Below the pieces are notes generated by a model. That model made no database searches and was not told the DNA's origin. It saw only the letters and a program-made list of their open reading frames with translations. The translations under genes and the position numbers were made by a program. This document shows positions 23,930-30,875 of a stretch of DNA of 30,875 nucleotides, in pieces. The stretch covers positions 1-30,875 of the forward strand of contig JAGWUU010000004.1 in assembly GCA_028868335.1 (NCBI GenBank). The letters run 5' to 3'. This stretch comes from Sphingomonadales bacterium. Lineage in GTDB: Bacteria > Pseudomonadota > Alphaproteobacteria > Sphingomonadales > Sphingomonadaceae. How positions within the stretch are numbered: the stretch's first letter is position 1; each line of letters begins with the position of its first letter.

Positions 23930-24062
23930 TTATCTTTCCGGGAGCTGGCCCAAAAAATTTGGACGATCGACAGATTTAGGACACTTGACAAAGTTTGGGT
24001 CAGAACGCCAGCATAAGCGTCAAGAAGGAAGGCGGGAATGCTTTCCGCTGGAGGAGGATGAC
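23930..24062. promoter_or_regulatory. Divergent intergenic region between tetR and the amine dehydrogenase cluster
   Basis: The gap holds CCAAAAAATTTGG (23950-23962, arms of five bases) and a wider inverted pair CCCAAA (23949-23954) / TTTGGG (23994-23999). A + strand TTGACA at 23985-23990 could be a -35 box for the amine genes, but no good -10 follows at 16-18 bases. GGAGGAGG at 24051-24058 is a strong ribosome site 4-5 bases from the ATG at 24063. Confidence 0.35.
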
Positions 24063-25235
24063 ATGCGGCTCGCTTTGCTCGCGTCCGGTTTGTGCCTGTC
24101 AGCCATGGCTGGCAGCTTGGCGGTGGCTGCGCCACTTCCTCCGCCTTTGCCGGAAGAACCGATACCCAGTCAGGCCAGCCTTCCGGCGGACTATCCGCAA
24201 AGCTGGGCGCTGGTGCAGGATTTCAATTTCAACTCGATCGTTGATGGGCGGACGGTGGTGGTCGACACCGCCAACCCGGTCCAGCCACTCAAGGGGATCG
24301 TGCGGACCGCGCAGTTCGGGAACACCCTGTTCTCGCCGGGCAAGCACGAGATCTACACGGCGGAAACCTTCTATTCGCGCCTCACCCAGGGAGAGCGGAT
24401 CGACGTGATTACCGTGTGGGACACGGCCACGCTGAGGTCCAAGGGAGAAATCGTCCTGCCCGGTGGCAAGCGGCAACAGTCCGTCACCTATCAAGGCACC
24501 TTCCAGTTCACCAACGGCCAGAAATGGGCGCTGGTCAGCAACTTCACTCCGGCCCAGTCAGTCACGGTGGTTGATCTTGATGGGCGCAAGGTGCTGGGCG
24601 AGATCGACCTGCCGGGTTGCGCGCACATCTACCCCAGCGGTGAACGGGGTTTCACCACGCTTTGCGCCGATGGCTCGCTGACCTCGATCGCGCTCGACGA
24701 CAAGGGCGCGGTAGCCTCGTCGAAAACCGTCGCGGCGGTGCAGGACATCGACAACCAGCCGCTGTTCGGCGACGCTGCCTGGATCGGAAAGACGGCGTGG
24801 TTCGTCTCATACCATGGCCAGCTTCGCGGAATCGACATGAGCGGCCCGGTTGCCGCACCGCTGACGAAATTCCTCTCGGTCGGGACGGCGGACGGCGGCA
24901 CGCCGGAGTGGCGTCCCGGCGGCTGGCAGGTGATCGCGGCCGACGCGAAGGGCCTGCTCTACGTGCTGATGAGCCCGGCGGGCAAGGAAGGCAGCCACAA
25001 GGACGGCGGCACCGAAGTTTGGGTGGTCGACCCGGCGAGCGGAAAGCGGACCATGCGGATCGCGCTGCCCAATGGCGCGACCTCGATCGCGGTCACGCGT
25101 GAGGCCGCGCCCCGGCTGATCGCGATGCGGATGGACGGGCCGATCGACGTGATCGATGCCGCCAGCGGCAAGCTTGTCCACTCGCTCGGCTCCAGCATCG
25201 CCTTCAGCCCTACCGTGGCGATCCCGGTGCCATGA
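24063..25235 (+). CDS. aauB: TTQ amine dehydrogenase large (heavy) subunit, AauB/MauB-like
   Basis: Protein of 390 residues with a signal peptide ending near SLAVAA (residue 23). The mature protein is a beta-propeller: blades repeat short patterns such as VVDTANPVQPLKGIV, VVDLDGRKVLGEID, VWVVDPASGKRTMRIALP and DVIDAASGKLVHSLG. This is the repeat style of methylamine and aromatic amine dehydrogenase heavy chains, which make the alpha2beta2 periplasmic enzyme with the TTQ-bearing small subunit. The longer frame to 23985 is rejected because GGAGGAGG is placed for ATG 24063. The gene overlaps the next by ATGA and starts the B-E-D-A order. I favour the aromatic amine type because of the small subunit's sequence. 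Confidence 0.88.
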   Translation: MRLALLASGLCLSAMAGSLAVAAPLPPPLPEEPIPSQASLPADYPQSWALVQDFNFNSIVDGRTVVVDTANPVQPLKGIVRTAQFGNTLFSPGKHEIYTAETFYSRLTQGERIDVITVWDTATLRSKGEIVLPGGKRQQSVTYQGTFQFTNGQKWALVSNFTPAQSVTVVDLDGRKVLGEIDLPGCAHIYPSGERGFTTLCADGSLTSIALDDKGAVASSKTVAAVQDIDNQPLFGDAAWIGKTAWFVSYHGQLRGIDMSGPVAAPLTKFLSVGTADGGTPEWRPGGWQVIAADAKGLLYVLMSPAGKEGSHKDGGTEVWVVDPASGKRTMRIALPNGATSIAVTREAAPRLIAMRMDGPIDVIDAASGKLVHSLGSSIAFSPTVAIPVP

Positions 25236-25726
25236 GCGGCGCGCTGACCCTCTTCCTGGTGGCCGTGCTTGCCGTATCGTCGTTGCACAAGATGATCGCG
25301 CGCGACCGGCTTGCGACGACCACCGCCAAGCTTGCCCGGATCGCCGCGCCGCTGGGAATGCCGCTCTTGCTTGTCACCGCGACGATCGAGATTCTCGCGG
25401 CGCTGGCGCTGTTGATCCCGACGTTGCGGCAGGGCGGGGCGCTCGCCGCCGCGGGCCTGTGGGCGGTCTATGGCCTGGCGCTGCTGTCGCGGCGCGGACA
25501 GACGTTAGACTGCGGCTGCGACCTGTTCTCGCGCGAGAAGCCGGTCGATGGCTTCGCGATCCTGCGGCCATGGGCACTCGCTGCCCTCGCCGCATGGCTG
25601 GCCTTCTCCCCGGTAGCGACCTGGACGCTTGACGCGCCCTTCGCTGCCCTCGCTTTCCTCGCACTGTGGTTCGCCTCCGGCGAGCTTGCCGTGCTTCCTC
25701 ATTTGGCAAGGATTTCGCGCCGATGA
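25232..25726 (+). CDS. aauE: Amine dehydrogenase biogenesis membrane protein, MauE/AauE
   Basis: Protein of 164 residues with about four to five membrane helices, a DoxX-like layout. The conserved cysteine pair is seen as LDCGCDLFSREKP (Cys94 and Cys96). MauE-type proteins are needed, together with MauD, for disulfide formation and stable production of the small subunit, which has many cysteines. The ATG overlaps the large-subunit stop (ATGA) and its own stop overlaps the mauD-like start (ATGATG), so the genes are tightly coupled. Confidence 0.87.
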   Translation: MSGALTLFLVAVLAVSSLHKMIARDRLATTTAKLARIAAPLGMPLLLVTATIEILAALALLIPTLRQGGALAAAGLWAVYGLALLSRRGQTLDCGCDLFSREKPVDGFAILRPWALAALAAWLAFSPVATWTLDAPFAALAFLALWFASGELAVLPHLARISRR

Positions 25727-26316
25727 TGCTGACTTCGCAAATACTCCTGTGGGTGGCCGTCATCGTGCTGTCGGTGCTGGTCGCAGCGCTCGCCCGTCAG
25801 GTGGGCATCCTGCACGAGCGGATCGCTCCGGCTGGTGCCCTGACCCTGCACCAGAAGGTCAACGTAGGCGAGGTGCCAACCCCGCTTGAACTCAAGACCG
25901 TGGGTGGTGGAAGCGTTGTGGTGGGCGGCACCCGCGGCGGACGCAGCCAGCTCGTGTTCTTCGCAGCGCCGGATTGTCCGGTATGCAAGAACCTCCTGCC
26001 GGTGCTTCGCTCCGCCGCCAAGGACGAGGCCGACTGGCTCGAGGTGGTTCTGGCGGGTGATGGCGATGAGCGGGGCTACCAGTCCATGGCCATCGAGCAT
26101 GGCCTCCAGGGTACGCCGCTGGTGCTGTCCGAGGCGCTCGGGCGCGCCTTCGGGGTATCCAAGCTGCCCTATGCGGTGCTGATCGACGAGGCGGGCCGGG
26201 TGGCTTCGCTGGGGCTGATCAACAGCCGCGAGCACCTTGAAAGCCTGTTCGAAGCAAAGGAACGGGGCGTCGCCTCGATCCAGGAATTCCTCGCCCGGCG
26301 AAACGGAGGAGCGTGA
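25723..26316 (+). CDS. aauD: Thioredoxin-like amine dehydrogenase biogenesis protein, MauD/AauD
   Basis: Protein of 197 residues from ATG 25723 (ATGA overlap with aauE). An N-terminal membrane anchor (ILLWVAVIVLSVLVAALA, about residues 7-24) leads to a periplasmic thioredoxin fold with the active site CPVC (Cys85 and Cys88, in APDCPVCKN). A cis-proline loop is seen as VSKLPYAVLID. MauD proteins are thought to oxidise or isomerise disulfides of the small subunit. With AauE it supports correct folding of the TTQ subunit. The longer frame from 25666 is not used. Confidence 0.9.
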   Translation: MMLTSQILLWVAVIVLSVLVAALARQVGILHERIAPAGALTLHQKVNVGEVPTPLELKTVGGGSVVVGGTRGGRSQLVFFAAPDCPVCKNLLPVLRSAAKDEADWLEVVLAGDGDERGYQSMAIEHGLQGTPLVLSEALGRAFGVSKLPYAVLIDEAGRVASLGLINSREHLESLFEAKERGVASIQEFLARRNGGA

Positions 26317-26318
26317 TC

Positions 26319-26867
26319 ATGGCGCGGTTCGACAAGATTACCGAAAAGCTTGCGCGCGGCGTTGCGCGGGGCACCTCCCGACGCTCCACCCTGGCGTGGA
26401 TCGGCGGGGTGATGACCGGCGCGGCACTGATCCCGGTGCTGCCGGTATCACGCGCCGCAGCCTCCCCGCACGGAGCCGGGGCCAAGCGATTGCCGATCAC
26501 CTCGGGCAACCCGCAGGACCCAGGCGATCGCAGCCAGTGCGACTACTGGCGCTACTGCGCGATCGATGGGTTCCTGTGCTCGTGCTGTGGCGGCACGGTC
26601 AATACCTGCCCGCCCGGGACAGAGATGAGCCCGATCACCTGGATCGGCACCTGCACAAACCCGGCCGACGGTCGCGCCTAAGTCATCAGCTACAATGATT
26701 GCTGCGGCGTGTCCTCGTGCGGGCAATGCCTGTGCAATCGCAACGAGGGCGATCGGCCCCAGGTCCGCCCGCAATCGAACAACGATTACAACTGGTGCCT
26801 CAACACCCAGAGCAGCGTCTATAACTGCTCGGTAGCCGCGATCGTCGGCGTGGCGGTGGAGAAGTGA
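26319..26867 (+). pseudogene. aauA: TTQ amine dehydrogenase small subunit (AauA-like), interrupted by in-frame TAA
   Basis: The gene starts at ATG 26319 with GGAGG 9 bases upstream and has a twin-arginine-like leader (GTSRRSTLAWIGG). Codon 121 (26679-26681) is TAA; reading on in frame gives 61 more codons to TGA 26865-26867. Residues before the stop include CDYWRYCAIDGFLCSCCGG and the first TTQ tryptophan Trp108 (PITWIGTC). After it come VISYNDCCG with Asp127, the second TTQ tryptophan Trp159 (YNWCLN) and Ser171 where Thr is expected. Trp-Trp spacing is 51 and Trp-Asp is 19, as in MADH (57/108, 76) and AADH (109/160, 128). The stop occupies the Tyr position of recalled homologues (GKDYLISY). 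The truncated product lacks Trp159, so it cannot form TTQ. Resemblance is closer to aromatic amine dehydrogenase. It may be a recent nonsense mutation, a sequence error or recoding. Confidence 0.85.
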
Positions 26868-27346
26868 CCGTGGCGCGTCTGAGCCTCGCCATCGGGGTGC
26901 TGACCGGCGCCGCGCTGCTCTCCAGCCTGCCCGCCCCCGCGGCCTCGCCTGCCCCCAACGGCGCGACGACCTATGCCCGCTGCGCCGCCTGTCACACCGC
27001 TACGGGCAAGGGCGTGCCGGGGGCCTATCCTCCGCTCGGCGCCGATTTCCGCAAGATGGCGGCCAAGCCTGCGGGACGGCGCTACCTCGCGCTGGCGGTA
27101 ATCAAGGGGCTGAACGGACCCTTGACCGTCGAGGGCAAGACCTATCGCGGGGTCATGCCTGCACAGGCTGGCCTCGACGACGCGGCGATTGCCGGAGTGC
27201 TCAATCATGTCGGCACGGCGATCGCCACCAGCGGTCCGCCGCTGCGCGCCTTCACCGCCGCCGAAGTGGCGGCAACGCGGGCAAGCGGCTCGAACCTCAC
27301 CGGGGCCGACGTGGTCAAGCTGCACGTCCAGGCGGGCGGAGGCTGA
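26864..27346 (+). CDS. Periplasmic monohaem cytochrome c
   Basis: Protein of 160 residues starting at a GTG that overlaps the aauA stop (GTGA). A signal peptide ends near SLPAPAA (residue 27). The haem site is CAACH (Cys40, Cys43, His44), and the axial methionine is likely Met98 in YRGVMPAQ, so this is a class I type fold. It is placed right after the small subunit, so it is a good candidate electron acceptor of the amine dehydrogenase in place of a blue copper protein such as amicyanin or azurin. Its overlap with aauA shows that the aauA reading frame is still part of the operon's translation. Confidence 0.88.
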   Translation: MTVARLSLAIGVLTGAALLSSLPAPAASPAPNGATTYARCAACHTATGKGVPGAYPPLGADFRKMAAKPAGRRYLALAVIKGLNGPLTVEGKTYRGVMPAQAGLDDAAIAGVLNHVGTAIATSGPPLRAFTAAEVAATRASGSNLTGADVVKLHVQAGGG

Positions 27347-27347
27347 C

Positions 27348-27803
27348 ATGGACGGGCGGCTTCGCACCGCTGTGCTGTTGGCGCTGGCCTGCGCCGCGCC
27401 GCTCGCCGCCGCCCAGGCCGACTGGCGCGGTGTCACCCATCCGGCGCGGGCGCGGGTGGATTACATGCTCAAGTGCCAGGGCTGCCATCAGCCTGGTGGC
27501 ATTGGCAACCCGGCCCATACCCCGCCGCTGACGGGGCAGGTCGCGCAGTTTCTGGCCGTTCCGGGCGGACGGGAGTTTTTAGGCAGAGTGCCGGGAGTCG
27601 CCTCTACCGACCTTGATGACGAGCGGCTCGCCGAGCTGCTCAACTGGACGCTTTACCGGTTCGACGCGGGCCATCTGCCGAGCGGTTTCCAGCCGTACAC
27701 GGCAGCGGAAGTGGGGGCGCTGCGCAAGATCCCGTTGCGGCTCGAACGGCTTGAGACGCGCAACCGGCTGCTCGCCGAAATGGAGCGCGTGCACGAAAAA
27801 TAA
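27348..27803 (+). CDS. Small monohaem cytochrome c-like protein lacking an obvious axial Met
   Basis: Protein of 151 residues from ATG 27348, with GGAGG 6 bases upstream and one base after the previous stop. A signal peptide ends near PLAAAQA (residue 24). A single haem motif CQGCH (Cys43, Cys46, His47) is present. The segment aligned with the first cytochrome's GVMPAQAGLDD reads GRVPGVASTDLDD, with Val in the Met position, so the sixth ligand may differ or be absent. The C-terminus is helical and charged (ERLETRNRLLAEMERVHEK). It may accept electrons from the dehydrogenase or assist cofactor formation. I do not recognise a named family. Confidence 0.82.
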   Translation: MDGRLRTAVLLALACAAPLAAAQADWRGVTHPARARVDYMLKCQGCHQPGGIGNPAHTPPLTGQVAQFLAVPGGREFLGRVPGVASTDLDDERLAELLNWTLYRFDAGHLPSGFQPYTAAEVGALRKIPLRLERLETRNRLLAEMERVHEK

Positions 27804-27834
27804 TGAGTGAAACTCAGGGAGTGGGGAACGAGAA

Positions 27835-30048
27835 ATGACAAATCGCATGTTCAGGACAGTTGTGCTGTCGCAACTGGCGTTCGTCGTGGGAATGCTGGCA
27901 AATCCGGCCCTCGCGCAAGACAGCGGCAAACCACAGGACGAGGCCCCTGCGCCCGGAGAAATCGTCGTCACCGCAGCCAAGCGCGCGGAAAACCTCCAGG
28001 CCGTGCCGATCTCGGTTTCGGCGATCGGCGGCGATGAGCTGTCCAAGTCCAAGGTCGGCAGCGTCGATGCGCTGGTCAACAAGGTGGTCAACCTGCAACT
28101 CACCTCGATCGTTGGTGACAACACCCCGATCTTCGCGCTCCGCGGGGTGTCGATGTCGGACTATTCGCTCAACCAGTCGAGCCCGGTCGCGACCTACTAC
28201 GATGAAGTTTACAAGGGCAACTTCGCCTTCCTCGGCGTGGCGATGTACGATCTTGAGCGGGTCGAAGTGCTGCGCGGACCGCAGGGCACGCTCTATGGCA
28301 AGAACACCACCGGCGGCGCGGTCAACCTGATCAGCCGCAACGCCAAGATTGGCGAGACAAGCGGATACCTCAGCGCCGGCTACGGCAACTACAACCGTTT
28401 TGACGTCAATGGGGCGGTCAACGTCCCGCTCGGCGACAAGGCGGCGCTGCGTATCGCGGCGACCTACTCGCATGATGATGGCTGGTTCAAGAACGTCGTG
28501 CCGGGGATGCCGAACCTCGCGCAGACCAGTGAATACGGACTGCGCGCGACGCTCAATTTCGAGCCGACCGACCGGCTGAAGATTGTGCTGCGCGGATCAA
28601 CCAGCTTCCAGAATCCGCAGAACTACGGGATTTTCGCCCAGCCAGAAAACGTCAACCGGGTTGGCCTGACCGAGTGGCAGATCGCCTCCAACATCCCCGA
28701 CAAGCGACGGGCGCGAACCTGGTCGGCGGCCTTGACCGCCAACTACGAACTCACCGACAGCCTGACGCTGACCAGCATCACCTCCTACGACAAGGGTTCG
28801 CTGCACTTCTTCGAGGATACCGACGGCCAGGCGATCAAGCTGCTTGAGATTCCCTACGATGACGAGGCCAACCAGTTCGCCCAGGACCTGCGCCTGACCA
28901 GCAACACCCACGGTCCGTTCGATTTCATTCTCGGCCTCTATTACGCTCGCGAGAAGGTGTTCAATTCCACCAACTTCCAGATCGCCAACGGCACCGACTT
29001 CAATGGCGACGGCGTGATCAATGCCCAGGATTGCATCGACAGCGGCATCTATGCCTGCCAGTTCAAGAACCGGTTCGATCAGGTAAAGAAGAGTTTCGCA
29101 GTCTATTCCGACGTCAAGTACAAGATGGGCGAACATGTCGTGCTGCATGGCGGTCTGCGCTATACGCACGACAAGGGCGAGCAGACCGGGTTCCGGTCCG
29201 ACATGCTCGATGTCAACGGCAACTTCATCGCCAACCTGATTCCGCCTTCGAACCTTGCCTATTCGACCGACAATCTTTCAGGCAAGGTCGGCGTCGACTA
29301 TCAGTTCGACCGCGGCAACATGGTCTATGCCAGCATCAGCCGCGGCTACCGCGCGCCGAGCTTCAACGCCCAGGCGTTCTTCAGCCCCACCGAGCTGACC
29401 ATCGCCAAGGCGGAGAAAGTCACGTCCTACGAAGTGGGGGCCAAGACCCAATTTGCCGACCGCCGGGTGACGCTGAACATGGCGGCGTTCTGGTACGATT
29501 ACCGCAACCAGCAGTTCATCAACGTCGATCCGGTACAGGCTACACAGACGCTGCTGAACATCCCCAAGTCGCGTATCTACGGTGCCGAGGCGGACCTGAC
29601 GGTGCGCGCAAGCGACCATATCGGCTTCCACGCAGGTCTGGGACTGCTTTCGACCAAGATCATCGAGGGCACCGTCAGCGGGACCGACGTTGCGGGGCAC
29701 AAGTTGTCCAACGCGCCGACGATGACCGCCAACCTTGGACTGGACCTGACCGTGATCGACGGCGGCATGGGCAAGCTCTCGCTCCACCCCGAGATGTCCT
29801 ACCAGTCGAGCCAGTTCTTCGAGGTGATCAACGTGCCGCGTTTGGAGCAGAAGGGCTACGCGCTGGTCGGCGGGCATATTGATTGGGAAAGCGCCAATGG
29901 CCGGTGGAACGCATCGGTCTGGGGCAAGAACCTCGCCAACGAGCACTACTTCACCTCGCGCGTCGACCTGCTGGCGGGCTTCGGCTTCGACTACAACCAC
30001 ATCGGCAACCCGCGCACCTATGGTATTACTGTCGGCACGAAATTCTGA
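27835..30048 (+). CDS. TonB-dependent outer membrane receptor
   Basis: Protein of 737 residues. A signal peptide ends near LANPALA (residue 27), and a TonB box-like EIVVTAAKRAENLQ follows (about residues 42-55). The plug domain spans about 55-170, with IFALRGVSMSDYS and VEVLRGPQGTLYGKNTTGGA (near 140-160). The rest is a 22-strand barrel ending in the aromatic YGITVGTKF. There is no N-terminal signalling extension, so it does not drive a FecI-like sigma factor. It starts 31 bases after the second cytochrome and is followed by an aldehyde dehydrogenase, so it may import the amine or a related substrate. Sphingomonads have many such receptors of unknown substrate. Confidence 0.92.
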   Translation: MTNRMFRTVVLSQLAFVVGMLANPALAQDSGKPQDEAPAPGEIVVTAAKRAENLQAVPISVSAIGGDELSKSKVGSVDALVNKVVNLQLTSIVGDNTPIFALRGVSMSDYSLNQSSPVATYYDEVYKGNFAFLGVAMYDLERVEVLRGPQGTLYGKNTTGGAVNLISRNAKIGETSGYLSAGYGNYNRFDVNGAVNVPLGDKAALRIAATYSHDDGWFKNVVPGMPNLAQTSEYGLRATLNFEPTDRLKIVLRGSTSFQNPQNYGIFAQPENVNRVGLTEWQIASNIPDKRRARTWSAALTANYELTDSLTLTSITSYDKGSLHFFEDTDGQAIKLLEIPYDDEANQFAQDLRLTSNTHGPFDFILGLYYAREKVFNSTNFQIANGTDFNGDGVINAQDCIDSGIYACQFKNRFDQVKKSFAVYSDVKYKMGEHVVLHGGLRYTHDKGEQTGFRSDMLDVNGNFIANLIPPSNLAYSTDNLSGKVGVDYQFDRGNMVYASISRGYRAPSFNAQAFFSPTELTIAKAEKVTSYEVGAKTQFADRRVTLNMAAFWYDYRNQQFINVDPVQATQTLLNIPKSRIYGAEADLTVRASDHIGFHAGLGLLSTKIIEGTVSGTDVAGHKLSNAPTMTANLGLDLTVIDGGMGKLSLHPEMSYQSSQFFEVINVPRLEQKGYALVGGHIDWESANGRWNASVWGKNLANEHYFTSRVDLLAGFGFDYNHIGNPRTYGITVGTKF

Positions 30049-30078
30049 GCCGGAGTCGCCGGCCGAAGGAGAGATGCG

Positions 30079-30875
30079 ATGTCTGATTACAAGCTGCTGA
30101 TCGGCGGCCAACTGGTCGATGGTGACGCCACGATGGACGTCATCAACCCGGCGACGGAGGAAGTGTTGGCGGTCTGCCCGCGCGGGTCCGAGCGCCAGAT
30201 GAACGAGGCGGTCGCCGCCGCCAAGCTGGCCTTCAAGACCTGGCGCAAGGTGCCGATGGAAGACCGGCGCGCGATGGTGATGAAGCTGGCCGACGCGATC
30301 GAGGCGCGGCTGGATGAGTTCGCCCGGCTGCTGACCCAGGAACAGGGCAAGCCGCTCGCCGAATCCACCGCCGAGATCGCCTATACCGCGGCGTTCCTGC
30401 GCTATCTCGCCTCGCTCAACCTGGAAAACCGGCTGATCGAGGACAACGACAACCGCCGGGTCGAGATGCGCCGCAAGCCGCTGGGCGTGGTGGGGTGCAT
30501 CATCCCGTGGAACTTCCCGGTGCTGATCGTCTCGTTCAAGGCGCCCGTGGCACTTCTGGCGGGCAATACCATCGTCATCAAGCCCGCGCCGACAACCCCG
30601 CTCACCACGCTCAGGCTGGGCGAGCTGTGCGCGCAGATCTTCCCCGCGGGCGTGGTCAACATCGTCACCGACCAGAACGATCTGGGCGGGGTGCTGACCA
30701 ACCACCCCGACATTGCCAAGATCAGCTTCACCGGATCGACCGAGACTGGCAAGAAGGTCATGGCCAGCGCCGCCAGCTCGATCAAGCGGATCACCTTGGA
30801 GCTGGGCGGCAACGACGCGGCGATCGTCCTGCCCGATGTCGATCCCAAGGTGGTCGCGCCGGGCATCTTCGGCGG
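30079..30875 (+). CDS. Aldehyde dehydrogenase, N-terminal part (cut by window edge)
   Basis: The frame is open from ATG 30079 to the window end, about 265 residues. AAGGAGA at 30066-30072 lies 6 bases upstream. The opening MSDYKLLIGGQLVDGDATMD and motifs IIPWNFPVLIVSFK (about residues 139-152), IVIKPAPTTPLT, ISFTGSTETGKKVM and LELGGNDAAIV are classic for NAD(P)-dependent aldehyde dehydrogenases; the Glu in ELGG is the general base. The catalytic cysteine lies beyond the window. It is 30 bases after the receptor gene and probably in the same transcript. It likely oxidises the aldehyde made by the amine dehydrogenase, for example phenylacetaldehyde, to the acid; that substrate is inferred. Confidence 0.92.
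   Translation, partial: MSDYKLLIGGQLVDGDATMDVINPATEEVLAVCPRGSERQMNEAVAAAKLAFKTWRKVPMEDRRAMVMKLADAIEARLDEFARLLTQEQGKPLAESTAEIAYTAAFLRYLASLNLENRLIEDNDNRRVEMRRKPLGVVGCIIPWNFPVLIVSFKAPVALLAGNTIVIKPAPTTPLTTLRLGELCAQIFPAGVVNIVTDQNDLGGVLTNHPDIAKISFTGSTETGKKVMASAASSIKRITLELGGNDAAIVLPDVDPKVVAPGIFG

Noticed and set aside
26660..26720. Selenocysteine or pyrrolysine recoding at the aauA stop
   Set aside because: The codon is TAA, not TGA or TAG, and homologues have Tyr here. I see no reason to invoke a specialised amino acid; plain readthrough or mutation remains possible.
27835..28000. FecA-like signalling receptor
   Set aside because: The mature protein starts almost directly with a TonB box-like segment and lacks the ~80-residue signalling domain, and no adjacent FecI/FecR pair is present.
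29278..30705. 475-residue open frame on the minus strand opposite the TonB receptor and aldehyde dehydrogenase
   Set aside because: It spans two well-supported plus-strand genes with clear motifs. Its translation is Arg/His/Gly-rich without domain features, a typical antisense shadow of high-GC coding DNA.
1..30875. Mobile elements, CRISPR arrays, tRNA or rRNA genes
   Set aside because: No transposase or integrase motifs, no regularly spaced repeats and no cloverleaf or rRNA-like sequence were found by reading. Computational scans could not be run.

Overview
The window is high-GC, densely packed DNA with many 4-base start/stop overlaps. The gene content (NodT-type outer membrane factor, TonB-dependent receptor, HxlR and TetR regulators, CopABCD, AAHS-like MFS) fits an alphaproteobacterium, most likely a sphingomonad such as Novosphingobium, Sphingobium or Sphingomonas. 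That assignment is inferred from gene style, not from a marker gene. I see no tRNA, rRNA, CRISPR array, insertion sequence or integrase, and no gene-free stretch longer than 300 bases.

Layout. 1-462: end of an MFS transporter. 685-4689 (+): a compact glycoconjugate cluster, GT2 / methyltransferase / GtrA / methyltransferase / GT4. 4732-7795: a LysR regulator divergent from an aldo/keto reductase and a zinc alcohol dehydrogenase. A near-perfect 11-bp direct repeat lies between regulator and target. 7836-15560: a copper-resistance island. On the minus strand a three-gene module in the order of CnrY-CnrX-CnrH (anti-sigma-like, periplasmic metal sensor, ECF sigma) precedes copA, copB and a YHS/HMBD-type P1B copper ATPase. 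CopC and CopD are divergent on the plus strand. 15578-18716 (-): a small ORF, a TetR regulator, two crotonase-family genes and an HxlR regulator whose expected ATG start reads ATA. 18833-23929 (-): a TetR regulator, EmrA, EmrB and a NodT outer membrane factor, forming a tripartite drug-efflux system. 24063-30875 (+): a tryptophan tryptophylquinone (TTQ) amine-dehydrogenase cluster in the order B-E-D-A, then two small c-type cytochromes, a TonB-dependent receptor and an aldehyde dehydrogenase cut by the window edge.

How the parts work together. In the copper island, periplasmic metal should be sensed by the CnrX-like protein, which would release the ECF sigma factor from its membrane anchor. 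The sigma factor would then drive the periplasmic oxidase CopA, outer membrane CopB and the inner-membrane exporter. In the amine cluster, the dehydrogenase would deaminate a primary amine in the periplasm and pass electrons to the cytochromes, while the aldehyde dehydrogenase would oxidise the aldehyde product. The small subunit resembles aromatic amine dehydrogenase more than methylamine dehydrogenase.

The most striking observation is that this small-subunit gene carries an in-frame TAA at codon 121, between the two tryptophans that build TTQ. The remaining 61 codons continue intact in the same frame and keep the second tryptophan, the active-site aspartate and the cysteines. This is a very recent nonsense mutation, a sequence error, or an unrecognised recoding event. 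The HxlR start loss and the CnrYXH-like copper control are the next most interesting points.
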